Counted from the first letter of the stretch, positions 1 to 7,146 are shown. The stretch: 10,178 nucleotides of DNA from Actinomycetota bacterium (GCA_015711775.1 JACVJB010000019.1:1-10178), one strand, 5' to 3'. A program made the numbers and translations. The notes: generated by a model from the sequence alone, not told the origin.

Positions 1-22
1 AAAAACAGAAAGGTTTTTAAAA

Positions 23-523
23 ATGTCTGATTCAATAAAAAAAACATACATGGCAGGGCTTGGCCTTATTGTACTCACTTATGAAAAAACAGAAAAACTT
101 GTAAAAGAACTTGTCAAAAAAGGCGAGGTTGCAAAAGAAAAACAGCAGGAGCTAATTGATGCAATTATTCAAAAAGCCAAAGACAATACCAGACAGGTAG
201 AGAAAACTGTTAAAACAAAAATTGCCGAGCTTTCTGAAAAAGGCGAGCCGCTTAAAAAGAAGCAGGATGAGCTTATAAAAGATATTTCAGAAAAAGCCAG
301 GGAAATAGGATCCCTTACTGAAAGCAATGTTAAAAAAATAATTAAGGACATACTTGAAAAGAGCAAAAACACAAGGGCAAAAATAATAAGCAGTATGTCC
401 TATGATGAAAAAATTGAGGCAGCTCTTGCAAAACTTGATGTTCCTACAAAACATGATGTTGATGAGATCAGGAAGAAGCTTGACGAACTTATTGAACTTC
501 AGAAAAAACAACAAACACAATAA
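23..523 (+). CDS. phasin family protein (PHA granule-associated-like coiled-coil protein)
   Basis: Small, highly charged 166-residue protein, rich in Lys and Glu, with no signal peptide. A short hydrophobic N-terminal stretch (about residues 9-20, AGLGLIVLTYEK region) is followed by long amphipathic helices. The C-terminus (about 138-162) has LDVPTKHDVDEIRKKLDELI, the pattern that closes many poly(hydroxyalkanoate) granule-associated proteins, where a 'VPT..DV..L...L..L' segment forms a terminal coiled coil. Proteins of this family coat storage granules or act as regulators and chaperones in the cytoplasm. Residues 29-54 and 69-94 are a visible internal duplication (about 14 of 26 identical). 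The start is ATG 23 with AGAAAGG about 9 bases upstream. No PHA synthase, depolymerase or thiolase gene lies in the window, so a granule role is inferred from family resemblance only. A general coiled-coil protein is the alternative. Confidence 0.75.
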   Translation: MSDSIKKTYMAGLGLIVLTYEKTEKLVKELVKKGEVAKEKQQELIDAIIQKAKDNTRQVEKTVKTKIAELSEKGEPLKKKQDELIKDISEKAREIGSLTESNVKKIIKDILEKSKNTRAKIISSMSYDEKIEAALAKLDVPTKHDVDEIRKKLDELIELQKKQQTQ

Positions 524-577
524 TAAAAAGTAAATACTTTTAGCTTCATTTGTATAACAGCTTAAGCACTTAGCGAT

Positions 578-610
578 AAGGGGCAACTTTTGCTCTTTAT
601 TTTCTTTATA
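578..610 (+). terminator. weak rho-independent terminator after the phasin-like gene
   Basis: The arms AAGGGGCAA (578-586) and TTGCTCTTT (590-598) pair across a 3-base loop with two G-U wobbles. A T-rich run (ATTTTCTTT) follows. It lies about 55 bases after the phasin stop codon and before the next promoter, so it probably separates the two transcription units. The wobbles and interrupted T tract make it weaker than the other terminators in the window. Confidence 0.45.
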
Positions 611-654
611 AAAAAACTTTACAACTATTTTACATTAAAAATGACCCTTATTTC

Positions 655-683
655 TTTACAGTGTCGTCTATATCTGTGATAAT
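655..683 (+). promoter_or_regulatory. sigma70-type promoter for the radical SAM gene
   Basis: TTTACA (655-660) and GATAAT (678-683) are separated by exactly 17 bases. Each hexamer matches the sigma70 consensus at 5 of 6 positions. Transcription would begin near 690 and give a leader of about 90 bases before the ATG at 782. The site lies between the phasin terminator and the radical SAM gene, which is the expected place. The rest of the spacer from 526 to 781 shows no other convincing element. Confidence 0.5.
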
Positions 684-781
684 CGGTAAAATTTTTGCAA
701 ATATCAAAAAGTAAAGGAAACACTTCGTTTTTTTTTATACCTTTTTGTGCCTTAAACAATATGAAAGGAAAGATTTTAAAA

Positions 782-2281
782 ATGCAAAAAAAAGACAGTA
801 AAAATATATTGCTTGTATACCCTGAGTATAAAAAAACTTTCTGGAGTTTTGAATATATAATGAAAATACTTGGCAAGAAAGCTTCATTTCCCCCGCTTGG
901 TCTGTTAACAATATCTTCAATGCTTCCTTCTCACTGGAATAAAAAACTTGTGGATGTAAATGTGGACAGCCTCAATGCCTCAGATATCAACTGGGCGGAC
1001 TTTGTATTTGTAAGCGGAATGATAGTCCAGAAGGAGTCAGCCCTTGATATAATTAACAGGGTTAAAAAACTGGGTAAGCCGGTTGTTGCGGGAGGGCCTC
1101 TTTTTACAACAGGCAGCGAAGATTTCCCGCTTGTTGATCACCTTTTTCTTGGTGAAGCCGAAAAGACTATAAAGGAGTTTATAAATGATGTTGAAACAGG
1201 AAATATTAAAAAAATTTATCAGTCCCAGGATTTTCCTGACATTTCAGCTGTAGCAGTTCCTGACTGGAAACTTATAAATATATTCAGGTATCATTCAATG
1301 TGCCTGCAGTATTCAAGAGGATGCCCCTTTAACTGTGAATTCTGCGATGTTGTTATTTTAAACGGCAGGACACCAAGGACAAAGACTAAAGAGCAGGTAA
1401 TTGCCGAGCTTGATGCGCTTCATAAGCTTGGATGGCACAGCGGTCTGTTTTTTGTAGACGACAATCTTATAGGCAATAAATCAAAACTTAAAAATGAAAT
1501 TCTTCCTGCAATAATAGAATGGCAAAATAATAAAAAACATCCCTTTACATTTAATACACAGGTTTCGATAAACCTTGCAGATGACGACGAGCTGATAAAG
1601 ATCATGGTAACCGCAGGGTTTACCACAGTATTTATAGGAATTGAAACCCCTGATGAAAAAAGCCTTGAAGAGTGCAGCAAGTTCCACAATAAAAACAGGG
1701 ACCTTGTTTCATCTATTAAAAAACTGCAGAACTTCGGGCTTGAAGTCCAGGGCGGTTTTATAGTCGGCTTTGACAGCGACACGCCTGCAATATTTAAAAG
1801 GCAGATTGAATTTATACAGAAAAGCGGCATAGTTACCGCAATGGTGGGCCTGTTAACTGCGCTTCCCCAAACAAGGCTTTATAAAAGGCTTGCCGAAACT
1901 AAAAGAATAGTAAACACATCTTCCGCAAACAATACACTGCTTTCAACTTTAAATTTTGAACCTAAAATGGACAAAGAGGTATTGTTTGAAGGATATACAG
2001 GAATACTTGACACAATATATAATCCTAAAGAATACTATGAAAGGATAAAGACCTTCCTGAAGGAATTCAAACCCCCCAAAAAAAGGGTATCAAGAATAAA
2101 GTTGCAGAAATTTCATTTCAGGGCGCTATTCAGCTCAATCTGGCTTCTGGGCATTAAAGATAAAAGCAGAAGGTATTTCTGGCAAATGCTTATATGGGTT
2201 ACAATAAGGTATCCCGGTCTTTTCCCTTATGCAATAGGATATTCACTTGCAGGAATACATTTCAGGAATGTCAGTTCTTAA
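782..2281 (+). CDS. B12-binding-domain radical SAM protein with DUF4070-like C-terminus
   Basis: 499-residue cytosolic radical SAM enzyme. Residues about 8-150 form an N-terminal Rossmann-like cobalamin-binding-type domain (ILLVYPEY at 9-16, FPPLGLLT at 36-43). The canonical DxHxxG B12-ligand motif is not seen, as in many relatives. The radical SAM core follows, with its 4Fe-4S cluster motif SRGCPFNCEFCDV (Cys181, Cys185, Cys188). GGFIVGFDSD (324-333) and FIGIETPD (284-291) are typical barrel motifs. The C-terminal part (about 340-499) resembles DUF4070. This architecture is shared with the hopanoid C-2 methylase HpnP and many uncharacterised relatives, so a methylase or related radical chemistry on a lipid-like substrate is possible but not shown. 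I chose ATG 782 (AAAGGAAAG about 10 bases upstream). An in-frame ATG at 761 and a TTG at 695 are less likely: they add a non-conserved stretch before the first beta strand. It stands alone between its own promoter and terminator. Confidence 0.85.
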   Translation: MQKKDSKNILLVYPEYKKTFWSFEYIMKILGKKASFPPLGLLTISSMLPSHWNKKLVDVNVDSLNASDINWADFVFVSGMIVQKESALDIINRVKKLGKPVVAGGPLFTTGSEDFPLVDHLFLGEAEKTIKEFINDVETGNIKKIYQSQDFPDISAVAVPDWKLINIFRYHSMCLQYSRGCPFNCEFCDVVILNGRTPRTKTKEQVIAELDALHKLGWHSGLFFVDDNLIGNKSKLKNEILPAIIEWQNNKKHPFTFNTQVSINLADDDELIKIMVTAGFTTVFIGIETPDEKSLEECSKFHNKNRDLVSSIKKLQNFGLEVQGGFIVGFDSDTPAIFKRQIEFIQKSGIVTAMVGLLTALPQTRLYKRLAETKRIVNTSSANNTLLSTLNFEPKMDKEVLFEGYTGILDTIYNPKEYYERIKTFLKEFKPPKKRVSRIKLQKFHFRALFSSIWLLGIKDKSRRYFWQMLIWVTIRYPGLFPYAIGYSLAGIHFRNVSS

Positions 2282-2325
2282 AAATTTAAATCTTCCGGCT
2301 GCAGTTAATTAAGCTTTCAGTTTTT

Positions 2326-2356
2326 AAAGACCCGGTTTGACCGGGTCTTTTGTTTT
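2326..2356 (+). terminator. strong rho-independent terminator between convergent genes
   Basis: A perfect 11-bp stem, AAAGACCCGGT (2326-2336) with ACCGGGTCTTT (2340-2350), closes over a 3-base TTG loop and runs into TTTTGTTTT. It lies 44 bases after the radical SAM stop and 12 bases from the stop of the convergent symporter gene. The stem is symmetric, so it could also stop minus-strand transcription, although the tail on that strand is CTTT followed by A's rather than a clean T run. Confidence 0.9.
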
Positions 2357-2368
2357 ATACTGAATTAT

Positions 2369-4315
2369 TTAACCTTGCCCATCAGTGATGCCGTCTCTTC
2401 CGGGATTTTTTGATGTAATTAAAGATATAATAATAAGAGTTATAAAGCTAAGCGGAACGGAAAATATCGCCGGATTATTAATCTGTACAGGCGCAACTAC
2501 ATTTGGCAGGTTGTAAACTTCATTAAATGTCTTCTGAGAAAGAAGTATCAGCCCAAGAGCTGAAATAAGCCCCACAGTAATAGATGCTATAACGCCCCTT
2601 GCGGTTGTTTTTTTCCAGAAGAGTATCATAATTATTGCAGGAAGATTTGCCGATGCGGCTATGGAAAATGCCCAGCCAACAAGATAGGAAACATTCATAT
2701 TCTTAAATACTACGCCAAGCACCATTGCAATAATGCCAACCCCTATTGCAGTGATTTTACCGGCCATTACTTTTTTCCTGTCGCTCATATGCTTGCCCAT
2801 GTACCTGTCCATAATATCATGAGCAACCGCGCCAGATGATGCGACAATTAAACCGCTAACTGTTCCAAGAACAGTGGCAAAAGCAATTGCAGATATTATT
2901 GCAAAAAATATTACCCCAAACGAGCGAGCAAGAAGTGGCGCTGACATATTATCATTTGTCAGGTCAATTACGCCATTGGTCATTGCTCCAAGACCCATAT
3001 AGAGTGTGAGTATATAAAAAAGGCCGATGCCGGCAATCGCCACAATCGTTGACTTTCTTGCCGCTGTCGGGCTTGGCACAGTGTAATATCTTATAAGTAT
3101 GTGAGGCAGAGCAGCAGTGCCGAAAAATAATGCTATCATAAGCGATATGAAATCCAGCCTGTTATAAATTGTTGCGCCTTTTGCTGAATCAAGCTTATAA
3201 ATCCTGCCGGGCTTCAGTATTTCTGAACCCGGTGTCGGATTCTGGTAATACACGGTAATTGATCTTGCATCATCCTTTATTACCTGCTTGCTCCATAAAA
3301 GGACATTGCTATTTTTTATTAGTCCGAAAAAGTTCAGGGGGTCAAGCGTTCCAGTTTTTGCAGGGGTTTTGCCTTCAATGTCAAGAAGATTGCCGACCTG
3401 GTAAAACTTAGCCTCATTAATGGTTCCCCCATTATATAAAACCTTTCCATCGCGGTAAGTTGTAACAAAAAGTGTTTCCTCTAAAATATTTTTATCCGGG
3501 TTAAACCTCCAGATTGACTGCACGCCTTCTTTATCGAGCTCTACAAAAACAAGTGTTTTTGTCCCGGAAGTTGTCTCCCACTGACTGACTACTTTATAAT
3601 CCTTTTCTGCAGGAATTATTTTTTCTTCTGCATAGGATTGCACCTGTATCGTTTTAAATTCCGGATACGGAACGGTACCACCCTGATCGGGCGCTGTGGA
3701 AAAACCTCTTGAAAAAAGCGTAATTACAAGAGCCAGGGAAAAACCAAGAAGAAGGGCGCCTTTAATAAACTGGACATAAGTGGTTGAGGCCATTCCGGCA
3801 GTTGCAACTATAATTATAACTATAGTGCCCACCAGAAGAACGCCAACCCAGTGGGGCATTCCAAGAAGTGGAGTTACAAGAGAGCCGGCTCCCACCATCT
3901 GCGGGATAAGGTAAAACAGGGATACTATTAAAGTGCTTATGGCAGCAATTAGCTTAATACCTTTTGAATTGAATTTTGCATCAACAGCGTCTGTAAAGGT
4001 AAATTTTCCCAGCCTCTTAATTGGTTCCGCCACCACAAAAAGCGCCACGATCCAGCCGGCAAGATAACCTATGGAATAAAGGAAGCCATCAAACCCTGCA
4101 ACTGCAATCATACCGCAAATGCCAAGAAATGAAGCAGCGGAAAGATAGTCACCCGCAAATGCTATTCCGTTTACGGCCCAGTGTATCTGCCCTCCTGCAG
4201 CAAAGTATCCTGAGGATGTTTTTGCCTTACGGGCAAAATAATATGAAATATAAAGAACAAGTATAATTATAGATACAAAAATAAGTATTGCCCATATAGA
4301 AGGAGTATATTTCAT
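2369..4315 (-). CDS. sodium:solute symporter, ActP/acetate-like (SSS family), with large extracytoplasmic insert
   Basis: 648-residue integral membrane protein of the sodium:solute symporter family, closest in pattern to the cation/acetate symporter ActP. Family motifs visible: GDYLSAASFLGI (55-66), FGTAALPHILIRYYTV (398-413) with PTAARKS after it, AFATVLGTVSGLIVASSGAVAHD (478-500) and VGWAFSIAASANLPAI (546-561). About 13 hydrophobic segments are present. The start is ATG 4315, overlapping the stop of the DUF485 gene as TAATG, so the two are translationally coupled. ActP of E. coli is 549 residues. The extra length here is almost all between transmembrane segments 6 and 7 (about residues 204-387), a polar, beta-looking region which the usual topology places outside the membrane. 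Likely role: sodium- or proton-driven uptake of acetate or another short monocarboxylate. The substrate is inferred from family and partner only. Confidence 0.88.
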   Translation of the reverse strand: MKYTPSIWAILIFVSIIILVLYISYYFARKAKTSSGYFAAGGQIHWAVNGIAFAGDYLSAASFLGICGMIAVAGFDGFLYSIGYLAGWIVALFVVAEPIKRLGKFTFTDAVDAKFNSKGIKLIAAISTLIVSLFYLIPQMVGAGSLVTPLLGMPHWVGVLLVGTIVIIIVATAGMASTTYVQFIKGALLLGFSLALVITLFSRGFSTAPDQGGTVPYPEFKTIQVQSYAEEKIIPAEKDYKVVSQWETTSGTKTLVFVELDKEGVQSIWRFNPDKNILEETLFVTTYRDGKVLYNGGTINEAKFYQVGNLLDIEGKTPAKTGTLDPLNFFGLIKNSNVLLWSKQVIKDDARSITVYYQNPTPGSEILKPGRIYKLDSAKGATIYNRLDFISLMIALFFGTAALPHILIRYYTVPSPTAARKSTIVAIAGIGLFYILTLYMGLGAMTNGVIDLTNDNMSAPLLARSFGVIFFAIISAIAFATVLGTVSGLIVASSGAVAHDIMDRYMGKHMSDRKKVMAGKITAIGVGIIAMVLGVVFKNMNVSYLVGWAFSIAASANLPAIIMILFWKKTTARGVIASITVGLISALGLILLSQKTFNEVYNLPNVVAPVQINNPAIFSVPLSFITLIIISLITSKNPGRDGITDGQG

Positions 4316-4644
4316 TATTTGACCGCCTTTTCTGCTTCATGTTTTATTTTTTCAGCTTTTTTTTCGTCTTTTATAATCTTAAGCGCCTTTTGTTCTGCCC
4401 ATCCGCATAAAGCATTATAAATAAGCGCCATGATAAGAGCCAACACTATAAGGCCGAAACCATAAACAATGGCAATATTAAGCATTCCTACATCAAGGCC
4501 CATTAATTGCGGTTTAACAACATTAAGGATAATAAATACTGCATAAACTATTGAGTAGCCTGCAAACATCCATATACCCAGCTTTGATTTTACTTTGGAC
4601 GTCCTTTCATCTTCCTTCCATTCAGTTGCAGGGCCGTGGCTCAT
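4315..4644 (-). CDS. DUF485 family small membrane protein (YjcH-like partner of the symporter)
   Basis: 109-residue protein with two transmembrane helices (about 23-44 and 56-79), matching the DUF485 pattern, including the LNIAIVYGFGLIVLALIMALIYNALC region (55-80). In E. coli the equivalent gene, yjcH, precedes actP. Here the gene likewise precedes an ActP-like symporter and overlaps it by one base (TAATG). The protein is probably an accessory or stabilising subunit. Its C-terminus (about 83-109) is a Lys/Glu/Ala-rich helical tail (KALKIIKDEKKAEKIKHEAE). The start is ATG 4644, set by a near-perfect ribosome binding site 4 bases upstream. The frame stays open to 4707, but the upstream residues are not family-like and lack a comparable site. 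Confidence 0.85.
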   Translation of the reverse strand: MSHGPATEWKEDERTSKVKSKLGIWMFAGYSIVYAVFIILNVVKPQLMGLDVGMLNIAIVYGFGLIVLALIMALIYNALCGWAEQKALKIIKDEKKAEKIKHEAEKAVK

Positions 4645-4648
4645 ACAT

Positions 4649-4656
4649 ACCTCCTT
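4649..4656 (-). promoter_or_regulatory. strong Shine-Dalgarno that fixes the DUF485 start
   Basis: AAGGAGGT on the minus strand lies 4 bases before the ATG at 4644. It is the best ribosome binding site in the window and decides the start against the longer open frame. The symporter that follows has only a weak site (AAAGGCGG), which fits coupled translation through the TAATG overlap. Confidence 0.85.
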
Positions 4657-4716
4657 GTGATAAAAAAATACTTTTAACTGGCTTTTAAATGCCTGCAGGA
4701 AATACAATAAAATTTT

Positions 4717-4745
4717 TTTCTACAGCCTTAAAAACTATCTGTAAA
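4717..4745 (-). promoter_or_regulatory. possible promoter for the DUF485-symporter pair
   Basis: On the minus strand TTTACA (4740-4745) and TAGAAA (4717-4722) are 17 bases apart, matching consensus at 5 and 4 of 6 positions. The start would be near 4710, giving a leader of about 66 bases. The 142-bp gap after the BASS gene holds no clear terminator, so read-through from upstream is also possible. This would be an internal promoter. Confidence 0.3.
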
Positions 4746-4786
4746 TAATACTAAAACGCAGGAAAAAATAAAACAAAAAATTATAA

Positions 4787-5701
4787 TCAGCACGGGTTTT
4801 TTTTCTTCTTTTCAAAACCTATTATTATAAAAAATATTATCAGGAAAACACTTAGTATTGCTCCTGGAAGTGACGCCTTTTTTCCAAATAGCGCCAGGGC
4901 GGTTGCTGCTGCAAAACCGCTGTTTTTTATTGTTGCTGCAAGAACAAGGCTTTTTCTTATGCCTGTTTTAATTTTAAGTTTTTTGAGAACAAGGTTTACT
5001 GCCCCCCAAAGCCCGAAAATCGATACAACCGATATCAGGGAAATAATGAGAAGAGTTTTTATATCCCTGAAAAAAATATCCCTGTTTAAAGAAATCACAG
5101 CAAAAATCACAATAAATAACCCCCAGTTTACAATTGCGCCACGCCATTTTAACAAATGTTTATCAAGACGCAATTTTACAAGCACCTGGGATATAATCAT
5201 GGGGGCAATTATAAGCTCGACAAAAATAATGAAAATATCAAGCGGACTGGCAAAATTTCTGCCTATAAAAATATAACCTGCAAGCGGTATTAATGCAAGA
5301 GAGGCAATATATGCACCCACCATACCGATAATGGAATATTTTTCATCGGCGCCAATTATAAATGCAAAAGGGGCAATGGCAACTCCCGGGGGAGCCGAAG
5401 CAAGGATTACAAAACCTATCCAGAGCTGGTGATCCTTAATGAGAAACCATGCCATCAGCAGCATAACAGCGCCAAAAATAAAATAATTAAAAAGAATTGT
5501 ATAAAGAGAAGGCATGATGATTTTTTTTGCCGCTAAAAATTCTTTAAAGGAAACCTGAGTAAGGGAAACAATCATAACAATTGCCAGCGCAGGCACAGTA
5601 AGATGTTTGACCCAGCTTAATGTTTTTAAAGACAGGCCAAGTATTATGGCCAGCGACAGAATAAAGTTCCTGTTTGTAATTATTGCTGTAAATCTTTTCA
5701 A
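4787..5701 (-). CDS. bile acid:sodium symporter (BASS/SBF) family transporter
   Basis: 304-residue, very hydrophobic protein with about 9-10 transmembrane segments. Two signatures of the BASS fold are present: ASAPPGVAIAPFAFIIGAD (101-119) in the first half, and TIKNSGFAAATALALFGKKA (257-276) followed by LPGAILSV in the second half. These are the two broken-helix regions that bind sodium and substrate in characterised members. The family moves organic anions such as bile acids, pantoate and pyruvate. Which substrate is used here is unknown. The start is TTG at 5701, preceded by AAAGGTAAAG. The next in-frame Met is residue 43, too late for the first helices. The gene starts 17 bases after the upstream gene ends, so they are co-transcribed. 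It ends TGA after a Lys-rich tail encoded by eight consecutive T's on the + strand (4797-4804), a place where an assembly or replication slip would alter the last residues. Confidence 0.8.
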   Translation of the reverse strand: MKRFTAIITNRNFILSLAIILGLSLKTLSWVKHLTVPALAIVMIVSLTQVSFKEFLAAKKIIMPSLYTILFNYFIFGAVMLLMAWFLIKDHQLWIGFVILASAPPGVAIAPFAFIIGADEKYSIIGMVGAYIASLALIPLAGYIFIGRNFASPLDIFIIFVELIIAPMIISQVLVKLRLDKHLLKWRGAIVNWGLFIVIFAVISLNRDIFFRDIKTLLIISLISVVSIFGLWGAVNLVLKKLKIKTGIRKSLVLAATIKNSGFAAATALALFGKKASLPGAILSVFLIIFFIIIGFEKKKKNPC

Positions 5702-5718
5702 TAGTGACTTTACCTTTT

Positions 5719-6462
5719 TTACTGCCTTATTACAGCAGACGCATTTTCATCGAACGGATTAATCCTTGACACAAGCGAATAAAGATAAGGATAGCTGTTT
5801 TTTAAATGCCTTATATAGCTTAACCACTCACTTATAAGTATGACATAAGCCCTTTTTATATACCCTGATAAATGATTAAAATCCGCTTCGGGTCCGGCAT
5901 TTAAATCTTTCCTGTATTCAAGCTCTTCAGTAAGGTGAAAAACCGCCCAAAGAAGCTCAGTAAATTTTTCATGCTCCAGCAGATTGGGATTTTCAAGCAG
6001 CCTTAAAAGAAACGGCCTTTTTGATGCCAGAAAAGACTTCATTTCTTCAAGGTTTCCTGCTTTGCAGCTCACTGAATATTTGAATTTACCAATGAGAGCA
6101 TTTATTTTTATAAAATCCTTGTCGGTCCATCCTCCGATACCGGAAAGTTCTTTTTTAATGTTTTCCGCATTTAAATCAAAACATGAAAAGTAATGAATTA
6201 GCCGCAGGCCCACTTCACTGAAAAAAGCGCCAATTACCATATTTAGCTTATCAAGCATCGCCCTTTTTTCCCGCATCCTTAAAACCCTGTCCACTATAAG
6301 GGTAAGAAGCAGCACTTCAATAGGAAGAAATGCAATGTCTCCCAGCATATATATAAAAATATGATGGATATCTCTAAAAATATAATAATGAACCAGATAA
6401 AGAACTGCTGAAAGAACGACAAGCATGATTCCAAGAATTGCCTGCCACCTGAAATTTTTCAT
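5719..6462 (-). CDS. uncharacterised two-helix membrane protein with large cytoplasmic domain
   Basis: 247-residue protein with two N-terminal transmembrane helices (about 9-29 and 34-59) and no cleavable signal. The link between them and into helix 2, HHIFIYMLGDIAFLPIEVLL (33-52), is unusually specific, and I recall similar motifs in hypothetical proteins of diverse anaerobic bacteria. The rest (about 60-247) is a soluble, mostly helical domain starting REKRAMLDKLNMVIGAFFSE (64-83). By the positive-inside rule (Arg and Lys at 59-72) it is cytoplasmic. No catalytic motif is apparent. The start is ATG 6462 with GGAAAGG about 8 bases before it. It is the first gene of the minus-strand block, 17 bases before the BASS carrier, so a role linked to transport or membrane signalling is possible but unproven. 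I do not assign a function. Confidence 0.8.
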   Translation of the reverse strand: MKNFRWQAILGIMLVVLSAVLYLVHYYIFRDIHHIFIYMLGDIAFLPIEVLLLTLIVDRVLRMREKRAMLDKLNMVIGAFFSEVGLRLIHYFSCFDLNAENIKKELSGIGGWTDKDFIKINALIGKFKYSVSCKAGNLEEMKSFLASKRPFLLRLLENPNLLEHEKFTELLWAVFHLTEELEYRKDLNAGPEADFNHLSGYIKRAYVILISEWLSYIRHLKNSYPYLYSLVSRINPFDENASAVIRQ

Positions 6463-6578
6463 TTATACAACCTTTCCATTAATTTTACTTAATTCGTAAA
6501 CTTTTAATATTAAGCTTTACTATATATTTATTGAAGTTAAACTGGTTTTTGTATTTTACCCTTTGTTGTGTTTTAATA

Positions 6579-6587
6579 ATTTTAGCA
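6579..6587 (-). promoter_or_regulatory. possible extended -10 promoter for the minus-strand transport block
   Basis: On the minus strand TGCTAAAAT forms an extended -10 element (TGn plus TAAAAT). No good -35 is present at 16-18 bases. Transcription would start near 6572, about 110 bases before the first gene. The identical TGCTAAAAT occurs before the PurF-like gene (9893-9901). The rest of the 258-bp divergent spacer is AT-rich and shows no clear operator. Confidence 0.3.
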
Positions 6588-6720
6588 TAAATTTTTAAGT
6601 TTTAATCAGCTATATTATTTAAAAAACAATTGTACTTATACTTTTGCAGTTGCTATTGGATTCAATAATAAAAAGCTGTTGCATCCTAATAATTTACAGG
6701 CCGAATTTATTTATATAATT

Positions 6721-7083
6721 ATGGACAGGGAAGAATTTGAAAAAATAGTAATAAGCGCTATTGAGTCCGTACCGGGACAGTTCAGGGAAAAAATCGAAAA
6801 CCTGGATTTCGTCATAGATGAGCACAGTATAGTTAGTTCTGAAAGCCAATCAGGGCAGAAGTCCGGAAAAATAACCCTGGCCCTTTACCAGGGAGTGCCT
6901 TTAACAAAAAGAACAGGGGTAAGGCCTGTTTTTCCTGATAAAATAACTATTTATAAAAAAGCAATTGAATCAGTTAGCAGAAGCGATTCTGAGATAAAAA
7001 AAACTATCAGGCGCGTGGTGCTTCATGAGCTGGGGCACTATTTTGGCTTCGGTGAAAAAAAGCTCAGGGAACTGGGCTACTGA
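6721..7083 (+). CDS. small zincin-like metallopeptidase family protein (DUF1025-type minimal zincin)
   Basis: 120-residue soluble protein with a complete metzincin-like zinc site near the C-terminus: HELGHYFGFGE, giving His102, Glu103, His106, Gly109 and Glu112 (HExxHxxGxxE). LALYQGVPLTKR (53-64) and FPDKITIYK (71-79) are further hallmarks of the small single-domain zincin family. Members are 110-140 residues long, so this one is full length. Substrate and physiological role are unknown for the family. The start is ATG 6721. A TTG at 6679 would add 14 non-conserved residues. No good ribosome binding site precedes 6721, so translation may be weak or initiate unusually. It lies 245 bases upstream of lon on the same strand. 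Confidence 0.85.
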   Translation: MDREEFEKIVISAIESVPGQFREKIENLDFVIDEHSIVSSESQSGQKSGKITLALYQGVPLTKRTGVRPVFPDKITIYKKAIESVSRSDSEIKKTIRRVVLHELGHYFGFGEKKLRELGY

Positions 7084-7114
7084 CAGAAATGCAAATTTTT
7101 TATAAAACTACACG

Positions 7115-7142
7115 TTGACTTTTTTAATAAAACATTTATAAT
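7115..7142 (+). promoter_or_regulatory. promoter P1 upstream of lon
   Basis: TTGACT (7115-7120) and a perfect TATAAT (7137-7142) are 16 bases apart. This is the best sigma70-like promoter in the window. Transcription would start near 7149, giving a leader of about 180 bases before lon. The predicted start falls at the left edge of a long inverted repeat (7147-7179), as expected for a repressed promoter. Confidence 0.5.
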
Positions 7143-7146
7143 TACT

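Noticed and set aside
287..586. Open frame on the minus strand across the phasin-like gene
   Set aside because: It is a low-complexity Phe/Cys-rich shadow of an AT-rich coding strand, with no ribosome binding site or recognisable domain.
695..781. Upstream TTG (695) and ATG (761) extensions of the radical SAM gene
   Set aside because: The added residues are not family-like, and the predicted transcript starts near 690. ATG 782 has a ribosome binding site at good distance and leads straight into the first beta strand.
1420..1830. 136-residue minus-strand open frame within the radical SAM gene
   Set aside because: It lies wholly within a well-supported gene and encodes a Ser/Ile-rich shadow without motifs.
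4021..4266. 81-residue plus-strand open frame inside the symporter gene
   Set aside because: It is antisense to conserved transmembrane segments, with no family resemblance and no ribosome binding site.
4689..4700. CCTGCAGG palindrome in the gap before the DUF485 gene
   Set aside because: An 8-bp palindrome is too short to call, and no second copy or regulatory context supports it.
4645..4707. Longer N-terminus for the DUF485 protein
   Set aside because: AAGGAGGT just before ATG 4644 fixes the start. The extension overlaps a predicted leader and is not DUF485-like.
6714..6719. Perfect TATAAT directly before the zincin start codon
   Set aside because: Its transcript would begin near 6726, inside the gene and past the only Met. 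The TTTACA at 6693-6698 is only 15 bases away. Probably chance in AT-rich DNA.
6679..6720. TTG start adding 14 residues to the zincin
   Set aside because: No ribosome binding site, and the residues (HPNNLQ...) are not conserved in the family as I know it. The family start fits ATG 6721.
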